Origin: Candidatus Dadabacteria bacterium
GTDB taxonomy: Bacteria; Desulfobacterota_D; UBA1144; Nemesobacterales; UBA2774
DNA length: 12,566 nucleotides
Assembly (NCBI GenBank): GCA_020054175.1
Contig: JAGVLR010000258.1
Coordinates: forward strand, 1 to 12,566
Direction: 5' to 3'
The notes beneath the pieces are model-generated. The model was given only the letters and a program-made list of their open reading frames with translations. It was not told the origin of the DNA and did no database searches. This document shows, piece after piece, positions 1 through 7,016 of this stretch (its first letter is position 1; every line of letters begins with the position of its first letter). The position numbers and the translations under genes were made by a program.

Positions 1-417
1 AAATTCGCGGATCCCGAAAGCTCTTTCGACGAGCTCGAATCCCTGACAGCCGACGCCGCGCGAGTGCTGGAGCTTTTAGGGCTTCCGTTCAGGATAATGC
101 TTCTCTGCACGGGGGATATGGGCTTTTCCTCGACAAAGACTTACGACATTGAGGTCTGGGTTCCGAGCGAAAATACATACAGGGAAATTTCTTCCTGCAG
201 CAACTTCGCAGATTTTCAGGCGAGGAGGGCCGCCATCAGGTACAGGCCCTCGGGGGGAGGAAAGCCGCGCCTCGTCCATACGCTTAACGGCTCCGGGCTC
301 GCGGTCGGAAGAACGCTGCTGGCCATACTCGAAAACTTTCAGGAAGAGGGCGGTTCCGTAATCATCCCCGAAAAACTTCGGCCCTACATGGGCGGGCTGG
401 AGAGGATTACTGCTTAA
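1..417 (+). CDS. serS: Seryl-tRNA synthetase, C-terminal part (5' end outside window)
   Basis: The reading frame is open from base 1 to the TAA at 415-417 and gives the last 138 residues of a class IIa seryl-tRNA synthetase. This cytoplasmic enzyme charges tRNA-Ser, and misactivation aside, tRNA-Sec. Two family signatures are visible. The first is the stretch around TYREISSCSNFADFQARR (about 178-237), which is the conserved serine/ATP-site region. The second is class II motif 3, NGSGLAVGRTLLAILEN (286-336), with the arginine that contacts ATP. The C-terminus IPEKLRPYMGG is also typical. The catalytic domain start and the N-terminal coiled-coil arm lie upstream of the window. The GTG at position 64 is internal to the gene and is not its start. 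The gene converges on the histidine kinase gene with only 22 bases between the two stops. Identification is firm. Confidence 0.96.
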   Translation, partial: KFADPESSFDELESLTADAARVLELLGLPFRIMLLCTGDMGFSSTKTYDIEVWVPSENTYREISSCSNFADFQARRAAIRYRPSGGGKPRLVHTLNGSGLAVGRTLLAILENFQEEGGSVIIPEKLRPYMGGLERITA

Positions 418-439
418 GTCGGCGCTTAAGTTAAAGGTC

Positions 440-2323
440 TCAAGCTGGAATTTCTATATAAAACGTAACGCCGCGTTCTTCGTTCGGCTTTACCTGTATG
501 GTGCCGCCGTGGTCACTTATTATTCCGAACGATACGGAAAGCCCGAGCCCCGTTCCCTTGCCCTTGGGTTTGGTGGTGTAGAACGGGTCGAATATTTTCT
601 TGGCTACATTCTCCGGTATGCCCGGCCCGTTGTCCTCGAACGCGATCTCTATGACAGACGACGTGCCCGCGCTGCTCACGCCGGGTTTGTCTTTAACCCT
701 CGTCCTCACTGTTATGCGCCTGCCGTCCGGCATGTCCATCATCGCATGCTGTGCGTTGATGATGATATTTAAGAACACCTGCTGAAGCTGGTTCGGGTCG
801 CCGACGGTTTCGGGCAGCTCGGGGTCGAGGTCGCGCATTATCTTGACGCCGTTCTTCCGCATTTCGTAATCGGTGAGCCCGAGCGTCTTTTCGAGTATGT
901 CGTTTACCTGTATCACCTCTTTCTGCGGGCTGTGTTTCCGCGCAAAGGAAAGGAGATTCTGTATGACCTTCTTCGCCCTCTCGGCCTCGCCGTGAATCGA
1001 CTTTACAGCCTCTTTAGCCTCGGTATTAATTCCGGACTCGGAAAGGAGCATCTCGGAATAACCTATAACCACGGCGAGCGGGTTATTAACCTCGTGCGTG
1101 ACGCCCGATATGAGCTCCCCGATGGCCGCGAGCTTGGCCGACTGGAGAAGCTGCTCCTGAAGGCTCTTCCTCTCGGTTATATCGAATATGATAGCCGTCG
1201 TGATCGGCCTCCCGTCCACCCTGCACGTGGAAAAGGAGACGTCTATGGGGAACTCCTCTCCATGCTTGTTCAGGGCTGTAAGCTCCGCCGTAGTGCCCCT
1301 GAGAGCGGTGACGCCGCTTCCCTTTCCAAGCTCGAGCCTGAGCGCATCTTTTTGCTCCGGTGGAAAAAGGGAGCTGAACTGTGAATTAATCATTTCGTCT
1401 GCCGAGTGTCCGAATATTTTCTCCGCCGCCGGGTTGAAGAGAATTATCTTCCCGTCGCCGTCGACGGCTATGATCGCGCTCCTGGCCGTCTCGACGAACG
1501 ACCTGTAGCGTTCCTCGGATTCTTTGAGCGCCTGCTGGAGCCTCTTTCTGGAGGTGATGTCGTCGATGATGCCGACGATGCCTATCTGTTTCCCCGAGGC
1601 GTCCTTTATCACCGACGTTTTCTCGTATGCCTGGAACGCGCTCCCATCCTTCCTGAGCGCGAGCCTTTCGCCCTCCCAGCCGACCATTAAAAGCGCTTCG
1701 TATATCTTTCCGCTGACGCCAGACGGGTCGTCGGAAGGATAGAGGACGGAATTCTTCTTCCCCATGAGCTCCTCGGGTGCATAGCCGAATGTCCTGACGT
1801 GTGCGGGGTTCACGTATATGATCTTGAGGCTCATGTCCGTTATCGTAACCGCCGAGTTAAGGCTGTTGACGGAGGAAGAAAGAAGAGGGCTTCCGCCCGG
1901 TATATTTCCCGTGGCCTGTGCGCTCCCCGAAGGGACTGCGGCTTTGGAAAGGCTCTGCTTTTCGAGGGCTTTTGAAGTTATTGTATACAAGAAGTTCTTG
2001 TTGACGGGCTTTTCAATGCTCGCGTAGACCAGGTTTGGAGAGGAAGGGGATTCCACGGGCTTGCCGCCCGGTACGAGAAGAATTATCTCGGTTTCCGGCG
2101 AAATAGACTTTATGGCGTTCAGCGCCTCGGGTATCTTCGGCGAGCCGCTGCAGGCGTCGATAATGGCGACGTTTATAAACCTCTCCTTTAAGCGCTCGCC
2201 TATGGCGGCCAGGGAGGATACCGGCGCCGTCTCCGCTTTAAGCCTCCCGAGGGCCTCTTCGATTTCTTTTCGTGTGGCGTCGTCCGAGTAAATCAGCACG
2301 GACGGCGCTTTCCTGCGGTTCAT
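440..2323 (-). CDS. PAS-PAS sensor histidine kinase with N-terminal receiver-like domain
   Basis: A 627-residue soluble histidine kinase. Residues about 6-120 look like a receiver domain, with an acidic pair D14/D15, a candidate phospho-acceptor D56 (VAIIDACSG) and a lysine K105 (IEKPV). The usual Thr/Ser of receivers (after ILL) is replaced by V84. Two PAS domains follow (about 148-262 and 267-385), each ending in the typical D-I-T-x-R-K/E-R linker. The dimerisation/H-box (GVTHEVNNPLAVVIGYSE, H410) is of the NtrB/HisKA type. The ATPase domain shows an N-box (N519/N523), G1 (EDNGPGIP, 563-570), an F-box (FDPFYTTK) and G2 (GKGTGLGLS, 588-596), so the kinase should be active. No transmembrane segment is seen, so it probably senses a cytosolic signal. 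No response regulator lies next to it, so its partner is unknown. The start ATG is preceded by a modest AAGGG site. The leftward position behind frr and the small membrane gene may be read-through, or the gene may have its own promoter. Confidence 0.93.
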   Translation of the reverse strand: MNRRKAPSVLIYSDDATRKEIEEALGRLKAETAPVSSLAAIGERLKERFINVAIIDACSGSPKIPEALNAIKSISPETEIILLVPGGKPVESPSSPNLVYASIEKPVNKNFLYTITSKALEKQSLSKAAVPSGSAQATGNIPGGSPLLSSSVNSLNSAVTITDMSLKIIYVNPAHVRTFGYAPEELMGKKNSVLYPSDDPSGVSGKIYEALLMVGWEGERLALRKDGSAFQAYEKTSVIKDASGKQIGIVGIIDDITSRKRLQQALKESEERYRSFVETARSAIIAVDGDGKIILFNPAAEKIFGHSADEMINSQFSSLFPPEQKDALRLELGKGSGVTALRGTTAELTALNKHGEEFPIDVSFSTCRVDGRPITTAIIFDITERKSLQEQLLQSAKLAAIGELISGVTHEVNNPLAVVIGYSEMLLSESGINTEAKEAVKSIHGEAERAKKVIQNLLSFARKHSPQKEVIQVNDILEKTLGLTDYEMRKNGVKIMRDLDPELPETVGDPNQLQQVFLNIIINAQHAMMDMPDGRRITVRTRVKDKPGVSSAGTSSVIEIAFEDNGPGIPENVAKKIFDPFYTTKPKGKGTGLGLSVSFGIISDHGGTIQVKPNEERGVTFYIEIPA

Positions 2324-2507
2324 CTATAAAGCCCTTTTGCTCTCTTGATTTGCTTAAAACTATAAACCCGGCACCTCATGATATTTTACACACTTTCAGC
2401 GGGGAATTTTATTGTTTTCGGGAAAAGAATCTTCATCGGCTGCGGAACGAGCCATGGGACAATCATGAGTACGTGAGAAGAGAGGTGCAGTTTTGCCTTT
2501 TTCGACG

Positions 2508-2753
2508 CTACAAACCGTCCGTAGGCCGTTTGAATTTTTCGAGCCTGTTCGACAGGTAGAGGAATATAGGCGAGAGTATGCAGGTGGCTATGAAAATGTA
2601 AAGAAACATAAAGCCGGCCAGCTCTTCAGTCCCGCTTATTTCCATCGTGAACGATCTGAAAAATATTATGAGAGCGGCGAATATCGTAATTGCCGCTATC
2701 GAGACCGTTACCATGAACAGATAGGAAAAAAGGTTCGATAATGAATCTCTCAT
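2508..2753 (-). CDS. Small two-helix inner-membrane protein, unknown function
   Basis: An 81-residue protein from an ATG at 2753-2751. I chose this start over the TTG 24 bases upstream because AAGGGAG (2768-2762) sits 8 bases before the ATG. Two hydrophobic helices are clear, at about residues 9-32 and 46-68. A short polar linker (RSFTMEISGTEELAG) separates them, and the tail is basic (NRLEKFKRP). The charge pattern suggests both ends may be cytoplasmic, with the short acidic loop outside. I do not recognise a family. It lies between frr (125 bases upstream in transcription order) and the histidine kinase gene (184 bases downstream), all leftward. A membrane helper for the soluble kinase is a possible but untested link. 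The hydrophobic pattern and good ribosome site make it likely real. Confidence 0.7.
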   Translation of the reverse strand: MRDSLSNLFSYLFMVTVSIAAITIFAALIIFFRSFTMEISGTEELAGFMFLYIFIATCILSPIFLYLSNRLEKFKRPTDGL

Positions 2754-2857
2754 ACCCCGCGCTCCCTTGTCTTTCAAGCCTAATTATATGGCTATTCGGC
2801 CCGTCTCACAACGGATTCCACGAAGGACGGGACGGCGGGATAGGAGGAATTCGTAAA

Positions 2858-2877
2858 GCCCGGATATATGGCCGGGC
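2858..2877 (-). terminator. Weak hairpin after frr
   Basis: On the leftward strand, directly after the frr stop, GCCCGG and CCGGGC can pair across an 8-base AT-rich loop. They are followed by CTTTA rather than a full U-tract. It could be a weak or attenuating terminator that lets some transcription reach the membrane gene and the kinase, or an RNA-stabilising hairpin at the operon end. Confidence 0.38.
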
Positions 2878-2878
2878 G

Positions 2879-3451
2879 TCAGATTTCGAGGATTTCCTTT
2901 TCTTTTTTCTCGAACCTTTCGTTTATACGGAGTATATACTTATCCGTAAGCTCCTGGATTCTATGAAGAAATTTCTTGGCTTCATCTTCGGGGACGTGCT
3001 GGTCCTTCTCGGCGTCCTTAACCTTGCCGTTCATGTCCTTTCGTATCTGCCTGATTGATACGCGGTAGTCCTCGGCAAGCTTTCCGACCTGCTTTACCAT
3101 ATCCTTCCTGCGCTCTTCCGTGAGCACGGGGAGTGAAAGCCTTATGACCTTCCCGTCGTTCGCCGGGTTTATGCCGAGCTCGGATTTCATTATTGCCTTC
3201 TCAATAGCTGAGATCGCGCTCGAGTCCCAGGGCTGAATCAGCACTGTTCTGGCTTCGGGTGTGGATATAGTGGCCAGCTGGTTGACGGGTGTCTGAGTTC
3301 CGTAATAATCGACCAGTATATGCTCGACCAGGGATGTCGAAGCCCTGCCTGTACGCATCTTGGAAAGCTCGGAGTCGAAGGCGTGAACAGACTTCGACAT
3401 CTTTTCTTCCGTTTCGTCGACTATATGTTTCAAACCGGTTTCGTCACTCAT
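2879..3451 (-). CDS. frr: Ribosome recycling factor
   Basis: A 190-residue protein, close to the usual ~185 residues of RRF, which with EF-G splits post-termination ribosomes. Recognisable parts are the N-terminal helix (MSKSVHAFDSELSKMRTGRA) containing the conserved KxRTGRAS core, the segment LVDYYGTQTPVNQLATIS, the Q-P-W-D segment, and G-I-N-P-A-N-D-G-K-V-I-R-L-x-L-P with TEERR downstream. The C-terminal long helices are rich in K/E/R, as expected. The ATG overlaps the end of pyrH by 8 bases (shared ATGAGTGA), and its AAGGAGCG ribosome site lies inside the pyrH coding sequence, so translation of the two is probably coupled. It is the last recognised gene of the rpsB-tsf-pyrH-frr group. Confidence 0.97.
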   Translation of the reverse strand: MSDETGLKHIVDETEEKMSKSVHAFDSELSKMRTGRASTSLVEHILVDYYGTQTPVNQLATISTPEARTVLIQPWDSSAISAIEKAIMKSELGINPANDGKVIRLSLPVLTEERRKDMVKQVGKLAEDYRVSIRQIRKDMNGKVKDAEKDQHVPEDEAKKFLHRIQELTDKYILRINERFEKKEKEILEI

Positions 3452-4190
3452 CTTTATCGCTCCTTACCTTTGTTCCTATCTCTTTGCCCGTGATTACTTT
3501 CTTGATGTTGCCTCTTTCGAAGAGATTGAAAACAATTATGGGGATGTTGCCCTGCATGCAGAGGGATATGGCCGTCGCGTCCATGATTTTGAGCTCTTTC
3601 TGGAGGACTTCCATGTACGTGAGCTCCTTGAATTTGACGGCGTCCTTATGCTTCATAGGGTCCTTGTTGTATACGCCGTCGACCTTTGTCGCCTTGAGTA
3701 TGAGATCGGCCCCGATTTCGAGCGCCCTCAGCGTGGCAGCGGTGTCCGTAGTAAAGAACGGATTTCCCGTGCCGGCGGCGAAGATAACGACCCTCCCTTT
3801 TTCGAGGTGCCGCATCGCCCTTCGCCTGATATAGGGTTCAGCGACCTGCTTTATTTCGAGCGCGGTCTGCACCCTCGTCAAAATGCCTTTCTTTTCGAGC
3901 GAATCCTGGAGCGCCAGCGCGTTTATAACGGTCGCGAGCATGCCCATGTAGTCGCCCGTCGATCTGTCAATCCCTGTCTCAGCCCCCTTAACCCCCCTGA
4001 ATATATTGCCGCCGCCGATGACCACGGCCATCTGGGCGCCAAGCTCGTAAACTTCCGCAATCTCTTCGGATATGGCTTCTAAGGCCTTCGAGCTGATTCC
4101 ATAGCCGTCCGGGCCCTGGAGCGCCTCTCCGCTGAGCTTAAGGAGTATCTTCTTATATTTTAGCGTCGGTTTGGTTTCTGCGGAACTCAT
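3444..4190 (-). CDS. pyrH: Uridylate (UMP) kinase
   Basis: A 248-residue amino-acid-kinase-fold enzyme that phosphorylates UMP to UDP with ATP in pyrimidine nucleotide synthesis. Signatures are KLSGEAL (18-24), the glycine-rich loop VIGGGNIFRG (57-66), D80-Y-M-G-M in the UMP pocket region, GTGNPFFTTDTAA (140-152), and KATKVDGVYNKDP (166-178) of the ATP-binding half. Length fits bacterial PyrH (about 240), with roughly nine extra N-terminal residues. GGAGG lies only four bases before the ATG, a short but usable spacing. The gene begins 13 bases after tsf ends and overlaps frr, so it is translated as part of one operon. Bacterial PyrH is typically a hexamer controlled by GTP and UTP; nothing in this sequence argues otherwise. 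Confidence 0.97.
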   Translation of the reverse strand: MSSAETKPTLKYKKILLKLSGEALQGPDGYGISSKALEAISEEIAEVYELGAQMAVVIGGGNIFRGVKGAETGIDRSTGDYMGMLATVINALALQDSLEKKGILTRVQTALEIKQVAEPYIRRRAMRHLEKGRVVIFAAGTGNPFFTTDTAATLRALEIGADLILKATKVDGVYNKDPMKHKDAVKFKELTYMEVLQKELKIMDATAISLCMQGNIPIIVFNLFERGNIKKVITGKEIGTKVRSDKDE

Positions 4191-4202
4191 TTTCCTCCAG
4201 GG

Positions 4203-4808
4203 TTAATCCAGCGATTCGCCGAGCTGATAGCGGGTAAATCTTCTGACTTTTATGTTCTCGCCGACCTTGGCTATGAGGGCCTGAAGCAGGTCGTTTATCT
4301 TGACCTTCGAGTCCCTTATATAAACCTGATCGAGAAGGCAGACTTCTTCGAAGAACTTTTCTATCTTCCCTTCGGCGATCTTATCGGCCATGTTGGCGGG
4401 CTTTCCGGACTCGATGACCTGGGCCTTCATTATCTCTTTTTCCTTTTCGAGCTCGGCCTCGGGTATGTCGTCCCTGCTGACGTACTTCGGGCTATTTGCC
4501 GCAATCTGCATGGCGACTTCCTTGGCGAAGGTCTGGAAATCATCGTTCCTCGCAACGAAGTCAGTTTCGCAGTTGACCTCGACCATGACGCCGATCTTGC
4601 CTCCTGCGTGCACGTAGGCGACTATCGCGCCTTCCGGCGTCTCGCGGCCGACTTTCTTCGAAGCCTTGGCGACGCCTTTAATTTTCAGTATCTCTATTGC
4701 CTTGTCGAAATCACCCCCGACCTCTTCGAGCGCCTTTTTGCAGTCGATGAACGGCGCTCCCGTCCTGTCCCTTATCTCTTTTACCATCTGTGCAGTAATA
4801 TCGGCCAT
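4203..4808 (-). CDS. tsf: Elongation factor Ts
   Basis: A 201-residue EF-Ts, the nucleotide exchange factor for EF-Tu. The N-terminal TS-N/UBA-like domain (about 2-45) has the expected R-x-x-T-G-A-P-F-x-D-C-K-K-A-L-E pattern. The signature TDFVARND (82-89) is intact; in EF-Ts this segment disrupts the Mg2+ site of EF-Tu. The protein is short compared with the ~283 residues of the E. coli protein, which has a duplicated core half. About 200 residues is the compact form known from Thermus and many other bacteria, so this is a lineage trait and not a truncation. An AGGAGGG site lies about 11 bases ahead of the ATG. It is 75 bases from rpsB and 12 from pyrH. Confidence 0.97.
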   Translation of the reverse strand: MADITAQMVKEIRDRTGAPFIDCKKALEEVGGDFDKAIEILKIKGVAKASKKVGRETPEGAIVAYVHAGGKIGVMVEVNCETDFVARNDDFQTFAKEVAMQIAANSPKYVSRDDIPEAELEKEKEIMKAQVIESGKPANMADKIAEGKIEKFFEEVCLLDQVYIRDSKVKINDLLQALIAKVGENIKVRRFTRYQLGESLD

Positions 4809-4883
4809 TTTAGAATGGTCCCTCCTTCATTTCTTGTATGAATCGGACAAATCAGGGAAACGATACGCGTACCGAAACTCGGA

Positions 4884-5879
4884 TCAGCTTTCCTTTTCGG
4901 GCGAATCCTTGTAGGTATAGGTGTCTTCTTCCTCTTCGGCCGAAGGCTTTGCGGCTGGCGGCTGAGGCTTCTGTTTTTCCTTTGCCGGGCCGGCTTCCTG
5001 AGGAACACCCTGCACGGCTGGGCTTTCGGAAACAGCGACCGAGGTCGAATTGTCCTGTGCCGCACCGTCGCCGAATTCCTTGAACACGAATACCTTCCTT
5101 TCGACGACAACCTGCTCCTGGTCCGGCTTCTTTGTAACCTCTCCCGCCTGGAGCTTCTGCTCGTATATGTGCTTCCCTTCGACGCAGGCGTCGGCGATTC
5201 TCGACGTGAAGAGCTTTATCGCCCTTATCGCGTCGTCGTTGCTCGGGATGACGTAATCCGCATCGGCCGGGTCGGAGTTGGTGTCGACGACGGCGATGAT
5301 CGGAAGGCCGAGCCTTCTGGCCTCGTGCACCGCTATATGCTCCTTCCTCGTGTCGACGATGTAAAGGGCCTGCGGAATCCTTTTCATGGTTGTTATTCCG
5401 CCAAGGAGAAGCTGCAGCTTTTCCATCTCCCTCTTGAGTCCCTTGGCCTCTTTTTTCGGGAGGTGTTCCATCTGGCCTTCTTCTTCCATCTTCTTAAGCT
5501 CGAGGAGATAGTCCACACGCGACCTTATCGTGTTGAAATTGGTCAGTGTTCCGCCGAGCCATCTGGTGTTGACGAACGGCATTCCCGCTCTCGTGGTCTC
5601 TTCGGATATTATGCCCTGGGCCTGCTTCTTGGTGCCCACGAAGAGGATTTCGCCCCCTCCGGCGACCGTGTCTCTGGCAAAATTGTAAGCCTTCCTGAAT
5701 AGCCCCACCGTTTGCTGGAGGTCTATTATGTGTATGCCGTTTCTGCTGCCGAATATAAACTCCTTCATTTTAGGGTTCCAATGGCTTATCTGGTGGCCGA
5801 AATGAACCCCCGCTTCGAGGAGCTGCTTCATGCTTATTACTTCACTTACCTGCTCTGTAGGTTGCGTTTCTTCAACCAT
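4884..5879 (-). CDS. rpsB: 30S ribosomal protein S2 with long acidic C-terminal tail
   Basis: A 331-residue S2, a protein of the small subunit neck needed for S1 docking and initiation. The S2 core spans about residues 16-240, with LLEAGVHFGHQ (20-30), WNPKMKEFIFG (34-44), FVGTKKQAQ (80-88), NTRWLGGTLTNF (104-115), and DTRKEHIAVHEA plus PIIAVVDTNSDP near the distal end. From about 241 to 331 there is an added tail that starts basic and becomes Pro/Glu/Lys-rich, with an EEEED run near its end. S2 is usually 230-260 residues, so this is an extension of about 80-90. The start is set by AGGAGG with 7 bases to the ATG. This is the promoter-proximal gene of the operon, divergent from the lipid kinase gene. 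Confidence 0.97.
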   Translation of the reverse strand: MVEETQPTEQVSEVISMKQLLEAGVHFGHQISHWNPKMKEFIFGSRNGIHIIDLQQTVGLFRKAYNFARDTVAGGGEILFVGTKKQAQGIISEETTRAGMPFVNTRWLGGTLTNFNTIRSRVDYLLELKKMEEEGQMEHLPKKEAKGLKREMEKLQLLLGGITTMKRIPQALYIVDTRKEHIAVHEARRLGLPIIAVVDTNSDPADADYVIPSNDDAIRAIKLFTSRIADACVEGKHIYEQKLQAGEVTKKPDQEQVVVERKVFVFKEFGDGAAQDNSTSVAVSESPAVQGVPQEAGPAKEKQKPQPPAAKPSAEEEEDTYTYKDSPEKES

Positions 5880-5938
5880 TAAAATGCCTCCTGATTTGTA
5901 CCGATTTTAGTTTGGGTAAACGGAGTTTATTAACATAA

Positions 5939-5967
5939 AATATAACCTTTATCAAGCGTTCGCTCAA
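5939..5967 (-). promoter_or_regulatory. rpsB: Sigma-70-type promoter of the rpsB operon
   Basis: On the leftward strand, TTGAGC (5967-5962) and TATATT (5944-5939) are separated by 17 bases. Transcription would begin near 5932, giving a leader of about 50 bases before the rpsB ATG. An alternative -35, TTGATA, lies a few bases further in and pairs less well with a -10. Confidence 0.55.
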
Positions 5968-5978
5968 ACGCTTTGATA
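5950..5978. promoter_or_regulatory. Imperfect inverted repeat over the rpsB promoter (operator-like)
   Basis: TATCAAGCGTT (5950-5960) and AACGCTTTGATA (5967-5978) are reverse complements apart from one extra base, around a 6-base centre. The repeat covers the proposed -35 hexamer and part of the spacer. It sits between divergent genes, so it cannot be a terminator for either one. A binding site for a regulator is the likelier reading. Confidence 0.5.
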
Positions 5979-5991
5979 TCCTTCTTGAAAA

Positions 5992-6933
5992 ATGCTATGT
6001 TTCATGGAGCTTAGATTTTACTCCATGCACGGGAATTTAAAAGAGCCGCGATACCTGTTTATTATCAACCCGGCTGCGGGGCAGGGGAAAACTGCGGGCC
6101 TGTTCAATTCGCTTAAATCCAACATTGAAAAAAGGGGCGCGAAGTTCGATTTCAGAATAACGCGCGTCCCGGGCGATGCGGCGGGGTTTGCCCGCGAAGG
6201 GGCGGAGAGGGGATATACTCACATCATCTCCGCCGGTGGCGACGGAACGTCTCACGAGGTCGTAAACGGCCTTTTAGGATCGCAGGTCATTTTCGGGACT
6301 ATACCAACCGGCAGCGGGAACGACTTCCCGAAGGCCGCGGGCGTGCCGCTCGATCCGGTGCGCGCCCTGGAAACGCTCTTTTCGGGCAACGTAAGAGTGG
6401 TGGACGTCGGGAGGCTCGGGGACAGGTTCTTTATAAACGGGCTCGGGATAGGGCTCGACGGCGCGGTGTCTCACCGCTTCAAGAAGCTGAAGCTGTTCCG
6501 GGGCCAGCTCGGGTATATATTCGGGGCCGTGCAGGAGGCGTTGTCGTTCAAGGGCTTCGTGACCGGCGTAAAAATAGGCGACTGGGAGTATAATGGCCGG
6601 CTCCTTCTGGCCGGAGCGTCCAACGGCATGTACCAGGGCGGGAAGTTCAAGCTCGCTCCGGAGGCGAGCGTGGGGGACGGACTCCTCGATTTTCATATAA
6701 TAAAGGATATGCAGGCCTTCCAGAGGCTTATCAAGATACCCAAAGTGCTTTCAGGCACGCACGCCGGGCTTGAAGAGGTCGAGCTCAGGCGCGGTCTCGA
6801 GATGGAAATTACCGTCGAACGGGCGCTGCCGGCGCACATGGACGGCGAGCCCTTTTATTTAAGGCCGGGTACGCATAAGATCAGCATACTGCCGGGGGCG
6901 CTTAAGGTGATTACGGCGGCCGACAAGGATTAG
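5992..6933 (+). CDS. Lipid kinase of the diacylglycerol kinase (YegS/DgkB) family
   Basis: A 313-residue DAGK-catalytic-domain protein that would phosphorylate a lipid hydroxyl (diacylglycerol to phosphatidic acid, or a related lipid) at the inner membrane with ATP. Motifs are IINPAAGQGKT (24-34), the GGDGT nucleotide loop (82-86, followed by SHEVVNGL), PTGSGNDFPKAAGVP (105-119), GLGIGLDG (150-157), and the metal-site pattern A-P-x-A-x-x-x-D-G-L-L-D (222-233). DGEP (284-287) is typical of the C-terminal beta domain. The start is uncertain. The first ATG (5992) and two in-frame ATGs (6004, 6025) all lack a strong ribosome site, and the conserved core begins only near residue 20. The next gene is a PlsC-like acyltransferase 83 bases downstream, so both act on phosphatidic acid supply. 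Substrate cannot be told from sequence. Confidence 0.92.
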   Translation: MLCFMELRFYSMHGNLKEPRYLFIINPAAGQGKTAGLFNSLKSNIEKRGAKFDFRITRVPGDAAGFAREGAERGYTHIISAGGDGTSHEVVNGLLGSQVIFGTIPTGSGNDFPKAAGVPLDPVRALETLFSGNVRVVDVGRLGDRFFINGLGIGLDGAVSHRFKKLKLFRGQLGYIFGAVQEALSFKGFVTGVKIGDWEYNGRLLLAGASNGMYQGGKFKLAPEASVGDGLLDFHIIKDMQAFQRLIKIPKVLSGTHAGLEEVELRRGLEMEITVERALPAHMDGEPFYLRPGTHKISILPGALKVITAADKD

Positions 6934-7016
6934 CCGCGAGGCAGCAACAGTGCGGCCCGGCTCTCGGACAAACCCAGCGAATTTCATATATATCACGGGA
7001 AAAATAAAAATCTGAA

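Noticed and set aside
413..430. Two CTTAAG copies between serS and the kinase gene that could form a 6-base stem
   Set aside because: The stem is AT-rich and no U-tract follows on either strand, so it is not a convincing bidirectional terminator.
6932..6955. GCCGC/GCGGC pairing after the lipid kinase gene
   Set aside because: The loop is 14 bases and no T-run follows; read-through into plsC looks more likely than termination.
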